Made by a program: the position numbers and the translations under genes. A stretch of DNA of 64,000 nucleotides from assembly GCF_010731815.2 (NCBI RefSeq), contig NZ_AP022593.1, positions 2,976,001 through 3,040,000 on the forward strand, read 5' to 3'. Below, piece after piece: positions 48,257 through 55,684 of this stretch. The notes below the pieces were generated by a model, which was not told where the DNA came from, ran no database searches, and saw only the letters and a list, made by a program, of their open reading frames with translations. Source of the stretch: Mycolicibacterium arabiense (GTDB lineage Bacteria > Actinomycetota > Actinomycetes > Mycobacteriales > Mycobacteriaceae). Position 1 is the first letter of the stretch. Every line of letters starts with the position of its first letter.

Positions 48257-48272
48257 TCGAACATGTGTTCGA
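48257..48272 (-). promoter_or_regulatory. Perfect SOS box (LexA site) upstream of the element's methyltransferase
   Basis: The site reads TCGAAC-ATGT-GTTCGA, an exact match to the mycobacterial LexA consensus. It sits between the EVE-domain gene (stop at 48290) and the methyltransferase, both on the minus strand, so it should govern the methyltransferase transcript. Confidence 0.8.
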
Positions 48273-48289
48273 ATTCAACCCTGGCGCAG

Positions 48290-48739
48290 CTACGACTGAG
48301 ACGTCCCAATCGCACGCTCGTCGACGCTGCGTGACCGAAGGCGTTCGGCGATCATCTCGGCTGGCTCGTCGGGAACCGGCGCGAAGCCGCGCTGGAACTT
48401 GTCCAAGGTGAAATCGGTCTCGTGCTGGTGGCTCCGAACGAACCCGATGAACAGAGGCTGTTTGACCTCTAGATCGAAGCGGATGGGGATGAGGTAAGAC
48501 CACCGTGCGAGGCCGCCCGCCCACGGAATTTCACTGCTTCGCTTAGCAACCCGAGCTTCACCCGTCACCGTGCCGATCCCTGCGTAGCCACGGCCGCCCA
48601 GCCAGAAGAGAAGGTGGTCCCCTTCCTTTGCAGTAAATCCCAACTTCGACTTCCCAGGAATGCCCCACAACTCGGTCGACTTGCAGAGGTCCCAGTTCTC
48701 GGGTTCACCCTTGGAGATCGTGCAGACAAACCAGGTCAT
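48290..48739 (-). CDS. EVE (PUA/YTH-like) domain protein
   Basis: A 149-residue protein almost wholly made of an EVE-type domain: MTWFVCTISKGEPENWDLCK, then STELWGIPGKSK, LGFTAKEGDHLLFWLGGRGY and AGIGTVTGEARV. EVE domains bind modified bases and are often fused or adjacent to modification-dependent nucleases in prokaryotes. Alone it cannot cut DNA. Being next to a DNA methyltransferase and a predicted nuclease, it may read modified DNA. It follows the integrase by 46 bases on the same strand. Confidence 0.7.
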   Translation of the reverse strand: MTWFVCTISKGEPENWDLCKSTELWGIPGKSKLGFTAKEGDHLLFWLGGRGYAGIGTVTGEARVAKRSSEIPWAGGLARWSYLIPIRFDLEVKQPLFIGFVRSHQHETDFTLDKFQRGFAPVPDEPAEMIAERLRSRSVDERAIGTSQS

Positions 48740-48785
48740 GCCGACAGACCCTACGCCCGCGACCTCGGCTTTAACCTCCCAATGC

Positions 48786-50219
48786 TCAACCGTGTAGCGG
48801 AATCACATTGCTGTAGCTGGGATCCTGGGCCGGGGCGGCAAGAGCGCCCAGGGCGGTCATGTTCCCGGTGTGGTCGTCGGTGTTGATCAGGTGGGCGTAG
48901 ACGGTCAGCGTCGTCTTGACGTCTCGATGGCCCATGAGTTCGGCGATGTCGATGGGCCGGATGCCCGCCGCGAGACAGAGGCTCGCGTACGTGTGGCGGA
49001 GCGAGTGGAACGACTGGTCGGGGTCGAGCTTCGCGGATGGCGTCAGCCGGTTGGCGCGCAGCACCGCAGGTCGGTAGACGGCCTTATAGAACGTCGCGTG
49101 GCGCAGCGGCGTCGACCAGTCCAGCACCAACCGCTTCTCCGCGTCCTCCACGGTGAGTGCGGCCAAGGCGTCCGCCTGTCGTCGCGCGCGGGCCTTCGCG
49201 GTGGCCTTCGGCGGCACCTCTTCACCGCCCGCATTCGCCGCTCCCGGTGCGGCGGTCGTCGTCGGTACTCCGGTAGTCCGGGGACGCGTCAACGTCGTAC
49301 CGGGGAACAGCGGGGCTGTCGGCTCGTTCGAGCGCGGATGCTCCGCGAGGTAGTCCCGCAGCAAGTCGGTCGTCTCGGCGGTGAGCGGCACGCGCCGATA
49401 GCTCTGCTTGGTCTTGAGCGGGCCGTACTCGATGGCCGCACCCTTTGCGCGTGCTGCCTGCTCGACGCGCAAGGTGCCCGGCTTGGTCGGGACGTTCGGG
49501 TTCAACGGCGGTTCTGGCAGTTCGACGTTCGCGATGGTGAGCCCGCCGAGTTCCGCCGCGCGCAACCCTGCCCAGGCCGCGACGTGAACCAGGACGTTGT
49601 AGGGCCAGGGCGTCGCCGCGACGACGGCGGAAACCTGTGCGGGCGTGAGGAACTGCGCCCGGTCCACGACTACGCCGACCTGGCCCCCGTTGGTTCCAGT
49701 CTCGGTAGGCAGCTTGATGTACTCGGCGGGGCTCTTGGGCAGCCGGCCATCCACGACGGCCTGCTCCAAGACCATGCGGACAGTCCGGAACGCATGCCGG
49801 ACGGTGGACGGCTTCTTGCCCGCCTCGGTGAGCCGGTTGACCCACGCCTGGATGTACTCGCGGGTGATCTTGTTGAGCGGGTAGCCGCCGAATACGGCGT
49901 CAATGCCAAGCGTCTTGCCGTCGCCGCGTCGGGTTGCGGCCGGGGCGAGCGCGTAGCGGTGGTTCTCAGCGTTGTTGCGGGTGTCGGCCCTTCTCGACTC
50001 CAACCAGATCGCCGCCGCGTCCCGGAACAGCATCTTGCCTTTGCCGGGGTCGAAGTCCATGCCCGTCAGCGTCTCGGCGTCGGCCTTCGCCGCGAACGCC
50101 TTGGCGTCCTTGCGGGTACGGAACCCACCCTTGCTCCGCTCGGTGCCGTCTGCGGCGTACCACCGCACGACGTAAGTCGTTGTGCCGCTCAAGCGTACGC
50201 GCTTCTGTATCCCGGCCAT
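48786..50219 (-). CDS. int: Tyrosine site-specific integrase
   Basis: A 477-residue phage-type integrase. The N-terminal arm-binding domain (AP2-like, YVVRWYAADGTERSKGGFRT) is followed by a core-binding SAM-like domain (about 60-165, ITREYIQAWVNRLTEAGKKP) and the catalytic domain with Arg in AGLRAAELGGL, HSLRHTYASLCL (H-x-x-R), the GH of MGHRDVKTTLTVYAH and its Tyr nucleophile. An unusually long, Ala/Thr/Pro-rich insert (about 305-370) lies inside the catalytic domain. GAGG six bases before the ATG supports the start. It should catalyse integration into tRNA-Gly. Confidence 0.93.
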   Translation of the reverse strand: MAGIQKRVRLSGTTTYVVRWYAADGTERSKGGFRTRKDAKAFAAKADAETLTGMDFDPGKGKMLFRDAAAIWLESRRADTRNNAENHRYALAPAATRRGDGKTLGIDAVFGGYPLNKITREYIQAWVNRLTEAGKKPSTVRHAFRTVRMVLEQAVVDGRLPKSPAEYIKLPTETGTNGGQVGVVVDRAQFLTPAQVSAVVAATPWPYNVLVHVAAWAGLRAAELGGLTIANVELPEPPLNPNVPTKPGTLRVEQAARAKGAAIEYGPLKTKQSYRRVPLTAETTDLLRDYLAEHPRSNEPTAPLFPGTTLTRPRTTGVPTTTAAPGAANAGGEEVPPKATAKARARRQADALAALTVEDAEKRLVLDWSTPLRHATFYKAVYRPAVLRANRLTPSAKLDPDQSFHSLRHTYASLCLAAGIRPIDIAELMGHRDVKTTLTVYAHLINTDDHTGNMTALGALAAPAQDPSYSNVIPLHG

Positions 50220-50271
50220 GTGATCCTCGCTCCTTGCTCAATACTGATGGAAAATTCGTGCACGCTACGCG

Positions 50272-50288
50272 GGGAGGGCAGCCCTCCC
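50272..50288. terminator. Small GC-rich hairpin upstream of int
   Basis: GGGAGGGC and GCCCTCCC form an eight-base stem around a single A, 53 bases before the integrase start and just after the stop of the 69-residue gene on the same strand. It may end or attenuate the upstream transcript. Confidence 0.4.
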
Positions 50289-50297
50289 AAAACACCC

Positions 50298-50507
50298 CTA
50301 CCCCTGTTTCCGGCCGGGGGTGCCTTCAGCGCCAAGCAGTTCCTCGGCGTAGTAGGTCGCAGTGGCGCCGTCCGCGAACCGCACGCGGTGCTCCATGTCG
50401 CCGCCGACGTTTCGCGTGCTGTCGACCATGCCGCGCTTGCCCGTGTGCGGGTCGCGCGGTAGCAACACGACCACACGGCTGCGTGGCGGGTAGTACGTCG
50501 CCTTCAT
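50298..50507 (-). CDS. Small hypothetical protein
   Basis: A 69-residue basic protein. Its pattern of short strands (MKATYYPPRSRVVVLLPRDP; MEHRVRFADGATATYYAEEL) suggests a small beta-barrel or SH3-like fold, as seen in many phage accessory proteins. The start overlaps the serine recombinase stop (ATGA), supporting translation. No function can be assigned. Confidence 0.55.
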   Translation of the reverse strand: MKATYYPPRSRVVVLLPRDPHTGKRGMVDSTRNVGGDMEHRVRFADGATATYYAEELLGAEGTPGRKQG

Positions 50508-51166
50508 GAAGCTGCCTCCAATTCGCTTGTAGCCGTGGCACTCTGGTAGATGCGGCGAACCGTGGACTGCTGCCAGGTCGGCCTGCCAGCGGGCGACAGG
50601 ATCGCCTCGGCCTCCAAGGCGCGGGCGATGCGGCCGAAGCTCAGGCCCGCGTTGCGGTCGAGCACGATGCGCCGCACGACGCCAGCCGTCGCGAGTCGCG
50701 GCCGACCGATGCGCTCGCCGCGTGCCTTCTTGGCGGCGAGGCCCGCCTTGGTGCGTTCGCTGATGAGCTCGCGCTCGTACTCGGCGAAGTTGACGACGGT
50801 CCGCGCCATCATGCGACCAGCAGCTGTCGACAGGTCCAGGTTGATATCGAGCACGACCAGCGACCAGCCTTGCGCCTGCGCCGCGTCGATAATGTTGGCG
50901 GCATGGACGATTGATCGAGCCAAGCGATCGAGCTTCGCCACGATCAGCCCGTCGCCCTGGCCCGACGCGAGCAACTGCAACGCTTCCTGCAGATTGGCGT
51001 TGATGTACTTGCCGCTTGCGCCCTCGTCCGCGAGGTGCTCCACCGTCCAGCCACGCCGCGCGGCCTCGGCGTCGACGGCCGATCGCTGCGCTTCGAGCCC
51101 GTTGCGGCTGTCCGCTTGCTCGTCGGTACTAACGCGCGAGTAGCCGAAGTACAGCTTCGATTCCAT
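50504..51166 (-). CDS. Serine recombinase (resolvase/invertase family)
   Basis: A 220-residue small serine recombinase. The catalytic domain begins YFGYSRVSTDEQADSRNGLE (Ser in YSRVS) and includes GLIVAKLDRLARSIV and GRMMARTVVNFAEYERELIS; the C-terminal HTH reads LSFGRIARALEAEAILSPAG. ATG at 51166 has an AGGGAG site upstream. It is too short to be a large serine integrase. It could resolve dimers or invert a segment, or be a second mobility enzyme. Having both tyrosine and serine recombinases in one small element is unusual. Confidence 0.85.
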   Translation of the reverse strand: MESKLYFGYSRVSTDEQADSRNGLEAQRSAVDAEAARRGWTVEHLADEGASGKYINANLQEALQLLASGQGDGLIVAKLDRLARSIVHAANIIDAAQAQGWSLVVLDINLDLSTAAGRMMARTVVNFAEYERELISERTKAGLAAKKARGERIGRPRLATAGVVRRIVLDRNAGLSFGRIARALEAEAILSPAGRPTWQQSTVRRIYQSATATSELEAAS

Positions 51167-51262
51167 GTTCGTCTCCCTGGGTTGGGGCGTAACCGTTCGG
51201 TTCCGCCTTACGCCTCGACTGTACGCCAGCAGCAAACTTCTATTTTGCGCTGAACTGGCATT

Positions 51263-51886
51263 TTAACTTCTGTAGCCATGCTCATGTCGTACGGTCTCCG
51301 CAGCCTCTTCCAAGGTCATCAGCCCGCTACCGCGCGGCATATCGTCGCCGCCGTCCTCGCCCTCGCGGGCGTCCCGCATCTCGCTCGCGGGCGGCTCGGC
51401 GGGGCGGGCGGGGCCGTCCTCGTCGGCGGGTTCGACTACCTCTGCGTCGATCGGCGGGGCCAGGGCGGCGGGCTCGACGAATGGGCGACCGTTCATCGCC
51501 CGGTGCTCGGCACGGGATATGGAGGCGACGCCGGATAGATCGCCCATCAGCCGTTCGTATGGCTTAAGTTCCACTGAGACCTCGGTTTTGGCGCCAAGGC
51601 CCGCCCGGTCCAAGGCGTCGCGAATCGCGTTGAGCTTCACTGCTTCTGATTCAGCACCCGTCGCCATGCCGAGCAGTTCGCGGGCCATCCGGTCAGCCGC
51701 AAGCTCAAGACGTTGCTTGGCTTTGCGCTGGACCTGGGGTGCCGCGCCACCATGTGTTCGACAGACCGTCATGCCGCGGTTGGCTGGCTTGAGGCAGCGC
51801 TCACCATTCTTTCGTACTGCTACGCAACGGTTTTGATCGTTGCGATCGAGCCACCAATCATCCGAGTACACATCTTCGCTAGGCAC
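51263..51886 (-). CDS. HGG-motif, small-terminase-like protein
   Basis: A 207-residue protein with a Cys/His cluster: NRCVAVRKNGERCLKPANRG then TVCRTHGGAAPQVQRKAKQ. This HGG-type motif followed by a basic helix is frequent in actinophage genomes at the start of packaging modules and is often annotated as small terminase-like. The C-terminal third is acidic. GGAGG lies seven bases before the GTG at 51886, which decides the start over an ATG at 51916. It overlaps the upstream 130-residue gene by eight bases. No large terminase is present in the element. Confidence 0.6.
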   Translation of the reverse strand: MPSEDVYSDDWWLDRNDQNRCVAVRKNGERCLKPANRGMTVCRTHGGAAPQVQRKAKQRLELAADRMARELLGMATGAESEAVKLNAIRDALDRAGLGAKTEVSVELKPYERLMGDLSGVASISRAEHRAMNGRPFVEPAALAPPIDAEVVEPADEDGPARPAEPPASEMRDAREGEDGGDDMPRGSGLMTLEEAAETVRHEHGYRS

Positions 51887-52271
51887 GATTTGTCCTCCAA
51901 TCTCTCTGTTTAACATAGGTTTTCAGAGTCGTTGCTATGCAACGGTTTTGCGTCTTCGATGGTTTTCGAGGCAGTTCCGGGGGTGTGAGGCTGCCTAATC
52001 GGCGCTTTTCCATCCTCCATAGGTCGCCACCTCCTGCGGTCGCCTTTTGGGCTCCACGCTGCGGCGGCCCTGCGACCGGCTTCCTAGCCGGGGCGCGACC
52101 GCGCCGAGTTCTCTTTTGTAGGTTCGACCCCGCCGTCATCCTCGCGACCGCGCCGACTACGCCTCCGCGCCCTATAGGGCTCGGCGCGGTCGGCGCGGTC
52201 GTCGCGTAGTCGCTTCCCTCCGCGCCGTCCGCGCGGTTCGGCGCGGTCGTCGGCGCGGTCGGCGCGGTCAT
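51879..52271 (-). CDS. Hypothetical basic protein with TAP repeats
   Basis: A 130-residue basic protein. The N-terminus is low complexity (TAPTAPTTAP; TTAPTAPSP), encoded by repeated GGCGCGGTC words; the middle is Lys/Arg-rich (KRTRRGRAPARKP). Start codon overlaps the stop of the helicase gene (ATGA) and its end overlaps the next gene, so an operon position is likely, although the DNA repeats might themselves be the functional element. No family recognised. Confidence 0.45.
   Translation of the reverse strand: MTAPTAPTTAPNRADGAEGSDYATTAPTAPSPIGRGGVVGAVARMTAGSNLQKRTRRGRAPARKPVAGPPQRGAQKATAGGGDLWRMEKRRLGSLTPPELPRKPSKTQNRCIATTLKTYVKQRDWRTNRA
52097..52269. repeat. Seven copies of the 9-mer GGCGCGGTC, iteron-like
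   Basis: Five direct copies start at 52183, 52192, 52240, 52252 and 52261; the inverted form GACCGCGCC is at 52097-52105 and 52146-52154. Several are exactly head to tail. They lie directly after the prim-pol/RepA-like gene. Such clusters can be origins for RepA-type replication, but the same bases also encode Thr-Ala-Pro repeats. Confidence 0.5.
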
Positions 52272-54310
52272 CCCTCGCCACCTTCGTGGTCGTTCTTCAG
52301 CTGAACTTTCCAGTTGTCGACGTCCTGTCCACCCGCCTCGGCATACTCATCGCTCAGCGGATCATCATGCTGCCGATACGGTTTCACTACCGAGTAGACC
52401 AAGCTGTCGCGCGGGCCATCCTCGCTGCCGGCGAACCCCTCGGCTTCAAGAACTTTGATGGCCTCACGCCACATGTTTCGGTGCTGGGTCTTGCCCTGCT
52501 CCTTGCGTTCGGCGCACATCGCATCGACTGTCTTGCTGTTCGTGCGTTTGGCCGGGTCGTCGGTCTCCTCCCAGTAGCGACTGACCTGCTCCATGAACCA
52601 CGTCGGTCGAAAAGCTCCCTTGCTCGGCTTGCCGTCCGTGTCGGTCGACACGCCACCACGCGAGGGCGGGTCCAACGCCCACACCGTCCGGTCAGTGTCG
52701 GTCGAATCCAACAGAAGGTCCGCGACGTGTTGGGTGCGATCAGACTTCCGCCACCGAGTACCTAAGCCCCGCACCCGCCCCGGCCTGTCCTTGCCGACGC
52801 GGACGCTCGCGCGGCCCGCTTGGCCAACTGCAAACGGCTGCTCCATCTCCACGACGTACGCCGCGCCGCTCAACCCAGCAATCTTGTGCTGGCTGCCGAG
52901 CGCGAACCGTCCACGGGTCTGGGAGTCCTTGGCGACATGATCCACGCAAGCCACTGCCGCGCCCGTGCGGTGCGCGACTGCCTTCGGTAGCTCGCGATGC
53001 CATCGCGCTACGTCGTCAGCGTCCATCCCCGATAGGCCGAACAGAGCCATCGAGTCCGTCACGCCGTCAACCACCGCGAGGCTGTAGGTGCCATTGAGTA
53101 ACGCATCGAACGCCTGTCTCTCGCGTTCAGTCGTCGGCGGCGTCTCAGGGTGGACGTACACGAACAGAGCCGGGTTCTCGACGACATCGACAGGCACGCC
53201 CAACCGAATCAACCGCTCCGCAACCGCCCCGGCCTCATCCTCAAAGTCCAGGTACAGCACCGGCTCTCCGATCAGGAGGCATTCCGCCGTCGCGCACTGA
53301 ACGAGCCATGACTTGCCCGACTCAGTCTCGCCGTGAACGGAATGGATGCGGCCTCGGTAGAACAAGCACGGCCCATCCGCCCGCGTCAGAATGGTTGGTA
53401 GCAAGACTGATCGACTATCGCGCGCGGCTCGCACGTCCACCGGTGCCCATGACGGGCTCCGATCGCTCGCGTCGTTCGGCGCATTCATTATCGTTGGCGC
53501 CCAGCTGTCAATAACGTCCAGCGCTACGCGACAGGTCTCTGCGTCAGTGAACCCGTGCGCCCGTGCCGCAAGCTCCTCACACGTGCCGTCCGCATCGGCT
53601 GCAGCAACGGCGTCCCGCAACATCCGGTCGAACTCGTCAGGATCACGACCCCGGTACTGACCACCTATCGCGTCAGTCCACCGCTCCCGTAGGGCATCCA
53701 CCGCATCCGTCGCGGAGAATCGACCCGCCTTGGCCTCCCGCATCGCCCAGCACAGCGCATCCCACATGCTGGAGTGTCGATTACTCGGCGTCGTGTCGAA
53801 TGACTTGCAGATCGGCTCCAGGGCCTGCGGCGAGTCGTTGTCGGTGTGCGTCCCGAGGAACGCCTTCACCCTCGCCGCTAGCTCGCCAGCATCGACGGGT
53901 CCCACACGGTTCACGTCAGGCGCGTTCAACCCTTGCGCGATCTCAGCGGGGAGGAACGACAACGCGCCGCCCGGCGCGGTCGCGTAGTGCCCGCCGTCGC
54001 GCGGGTGCTGAGTGGGTCCGAGGACGACCGCCCCGCCGTAGCACTTCACCTCACCCCAGCGCTCGCCCTTCGGCGGCTTGAGTCGGCCAAGCCCGCAGCC
54101 GAATACCTCGCCTGGCCGAAGGCGATAGAAGTAGTGGCCGCGCTTGTTGTCGGGGTCCGTTGTGGTGCGTCGGAACACTGCCGACTGAAGCAACGTCGAT
54201 AGCCAGTCCGGGACGTTCTCGGGCACATCAACGTCAACGACGACAAGCCCGCACCCGCCGACGTGTGACGCGATCCCCGCATCGGGCCATCGCTCCCACC
54301 ATTCGCGCAC
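52268..54310 (-). CDS. Bifunctional primase-polymerase/RepA-like helicase, N-terminus lost to a stop codon
   Basis: The remaining 680-residue frame starts at GTG 54310 with REWWERWPDAGIASHVGG, which is inside a prim-pol domain; GLVVVDVDVP holds the metal-binding Asp pair. A RepA/AAA_25-type ATPase follows (Walker A SVHGETESGKSWLVQ about residues 325-340; Walker B YSLAVVDGVTDS; AVACVDHVAKD sensor), then a C-terminal winged-helix-like region. Upstream in the same frame the missing prim-pol start (FHIVPIKPGTKNPGSYLGQG) can be read, but a TGA at 54341-54343 stands where a Trp is expected. The ATPase half may still be made. It would prime and unwind element DNA. Confidence 0.75.
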   Translation of the reverse strand: MREWWERWPDAGIASHVGGCGLVVVDVDVPENVPDWLSTLLQSAVFRRTTTDPDNKRGHYFYRLRPGEVFGCGLGRLKPPKGERWGEVKCYGGAVVLGPTQHPRDGGHYATAPGGALSFLPAEIAQGLNAPDVNRVGPVDAGELAARVKAFLGTHTDNDSPQALEPICKSFDTTPSNRHSSMWDALCWAMREAKAGRFSATDAVDALRERWTDAIGGQYRGRDPDEFDRMLRDAVAAADADGTCEELAARAHGFTDAETCRVALDVIDSWAPTIMNAPNDASDRSPSWAPVDVRAARDSRSVLLPTILTRADGPCLFYRGRIHSVHGETESGKSWLVQCATAECLLIGEPVLYLDFEDEAGAVAERLIRLGVPVDVVENPALFVYVHPETPPTTERERQAFDALLNGTYSLAVVDGVTDSMALFGLSGMDADDVARWHRELPKAVAHRTGAAVACVDHVAKDSQTRGRFALGSQHKIAGLSGAAYVVEMEQPFAVGQAGRASVRVGKDRPGRVRGLGTRWRKSDRTQHVADLLLDSTDTDRTVWALDPPSRGGVSTDTDGKPSKGAFRPTWFMEQVSRYWEETDDPAKRTNSKTVDAMCAERKEQGKTQHRNMWREAIKVLEAEGFAGSEDGPRDSLVYSVVKPYRQHDDPLSDEYAEAGGQDVDNWKVQLKNDHEGGEG

Positions 54311-54340
54311 AATCGAAAGGTCGTCGGTCGCCCTGGCCGG

Positions 54341-54421
54341 TCAACCCTGCCCCAGGTAGCTGCCGGGGTTCTTCGTGCCGGGTTTGATCGGCACGATGTG
54401 GAAGCCCGCCTTCGCATACAT
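54341..54421 (-). pseudogene. Severed N-terminal segment of the prim-pol gene
   Basis: From the ATG at 54421, the frame encodes MYAKAGFHIVPIKPGTKNPG and ends in TGA, in phase with the following 680-residue gene. The hallmark K-x-P-x-x-x-G-W start of prim-pol proteins is cut at the Trp position. In-frame sequence remains open upstream to 54541 (ELPDVTDLTNAEAAQ), but without an evident start codon, so the extreme N-terminus may be damaged too. Confidence 0.65.
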
Positions 54422-54450
54422 CTGCGCGGCCTCTGCGTTAGTCAGATCGG

Positions 54451-54588
54451 TTACGTCCGGTAGCTCAGATGCGCTGTTGCCGCTGGTCCGATCATTCTCG
54501 TTGTTGCGTAGCGACTTTCGGCGTCGGGTCGTTCGGTAGACTCATCGTCGCGTCCTACGGGTCGCGGGTCGTTCACGTTCCTCAGCAT
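54451..54588 (-). CDS. Possible 45-residue leader protein
   Basis: A short frame starting at ATG 54588 with a good ribosome site (GAGGAAAGGG, six bases before). It encodes a charged peptide starting MLRNVNDPRPVGRDDESTER and overlaps in another frame the region where the prim-pol should begin. It may be a real small gene or the remnant of the original start of the replication gene after a small indel. Confidence 0.3.
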   Translation of the reverse strand: MLRNVNDPRPVGRDDESTERPDAESRYATTRMIGPAATAHLSYRT

Positions 54589-54666
54589 GCACGTCCCTTT
54601 CCTCGGTGGGTTGTTCTGTTGCCCGGTTGGCCTAATCGGCTGACCGGGCAACAGGCGTTCCGGCCC

Positions 54667-54909
54667 TCACTCACCCACCGCCGCCCGGTTTTCGGGCGCA
54701 CGATAGACGCCAGTCTGCTTACGCGACTTGACCCATTCGAGGCCGTCGCGCTTGCTGTAGAAGTTGCCGCCGCCAAGGCGGGTCGGCTGAATCTCGCGGC
54801 GTAGCACCGCGTACTTGATCGCGCGCCGGGTTACTGGCAGGCCCTCGTCATAGTGCAGGTACTCGTACAGTTCCTGCTCGTTCAGGGTCGGCTTCTCGTC
54901 GTCGTCCAT
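54667..54909 (-). CDS. Excisionase-like HTH protein
   Basis: An 80-residue protein: an acidic start (MDDDEKPTLNEQELYEYLHY) followed by VTRRAIKYAVLRREIQPTRL and GNFYSKRDGLEWVKSRKQ, the helix-turn-helix-wing pattern of MerR-like excisionases (HTH_17). ATG 54909 is preceded by AAGGA. Such proteins direct integrase-mediated excision or control early genes. An array of CTCTCC-type repeats lies in the 335 bases upstream. Confidence 0.6.
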   Translation of the reverse strand: MDDDEKPTLNEQELYEYLHYDEGLPVTRRAIKYAVLRREIQPTRLGGGNFYSKRDGLEWVKSRKQTGVYRAPENRAAVGE

Positions 54910-54931
54910 CTCGCAGTTCCTTCGGGTGGTG

Positions 54932-55014
54932 CTCTCCGAAGATGCCAAAAGCGCCCTTGGAGAGGCAAACTCGGTCTGCACGTCGTTCGTACAGATTGGG
55001 TTTGTCTCTCCGAG
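54932..55014. promoter_or_regulatory. Repeated CTCTCC(G)AAG sites in a 335-base gene-free stretch
   Basis: CTCTCCGAAG (54932-54941), inverted CTTGGAGAG (54956-54964) and CTCTCCGAG (55006-55014) lie just before the excisionase-like gene. The spaced inverted pair suggests an operator for an element regulator. In the rest of 54910-55244 I see no gene and no other clear signal. Confidence 0.4.
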
Positions 55015-55244
55015 GACGCCCTGCCGAAGCTCTGCGACTACATCTACCTCGCTTAGATCAGAGCCCCTACTACCCTTTTGGGTCATATTCCAGACCGCAC
55101 TCGTAGATGCTCGTCACAAAAGACGGGTTATTCAGTTATCCCGGCGGCTCGTCGCCGCGTCGTAGTTCTATCGTAGCGGAACCGCCGCGCTCGCGCCGAC
55201 GTACGCGACGATCGAGAATTACTGCGGCGTAACAGCTTTGATTG

Positions 55245-55439
55245 CTACGGCACCTTGACCTCCAGGTTGATTTGAACAAAGCATTCTCCGGGCACGTAGG
55301 TCAGCTCACGGTCGATGATCTGTCGAAGCTCCGCGAGTAGCTGTGCTTGTCGCTCCTGATCTACGAACTCGTAGGCAAGGTAACCCCCGCCTGTCGTGAA
55401 CCGGCTACGCATAGGGTCGCCATCTCGTTCCCACATCAT
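55245..55439 (-). CDS. Small hypothetical protein
   Basis: A 64-residue acidic protein (GGGYLAYEFVDQERQAQLLA then a helix and a strand LTYVPGECFVQINLEVKVP). Starts at a double ATG; a 12-codon frame with a better ribosome site (GGAAAGGGAACAC before ATG) ends by overlapping this start and could be a coupled leader. No family recognised. The 245 bases upstream (55440-55684) hold no convincing gene; a TAAATA-type minus-strand -10 near 55543 is the only promoter-like signal seen. Confidence 0.4.
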   Translation of the reverse strand: MMWERDGDPMRSRFTTGGGYLAYEFVDQERQAQLLAELRQIIDRELTYVPGECFVQINLEVKVP

Positions 55440-55684
55440 TGGCGGCGACTACCGCCGTCATCGGTCGTCGTCATGTGTTCCCTTTCCAACGCGCGTCGCA
55501 GGCCGATCCTGCGGACACCACGGTCAGGGAACCGCAGATATTTAAGAGCTGTCTGAGTTGTTCTTTGAGGATTCATGTGGGTCTCGTCCGGCTCTTAGAC
55601 GGATGCCTCGCCCTACCCGTCCGATCCCTCGCCGAACGGCCCGCATCGCCTCTCGGCCGCGATGAGCGGCCCTCGCGCCGCCGT

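Noticed and set aside
51937-52209. A 90-codon plus-strand frame across the iteron-like region
   Set aside because: It runs against the direction of the surrounding operon, and its reading comes from the GC-rich repeats.
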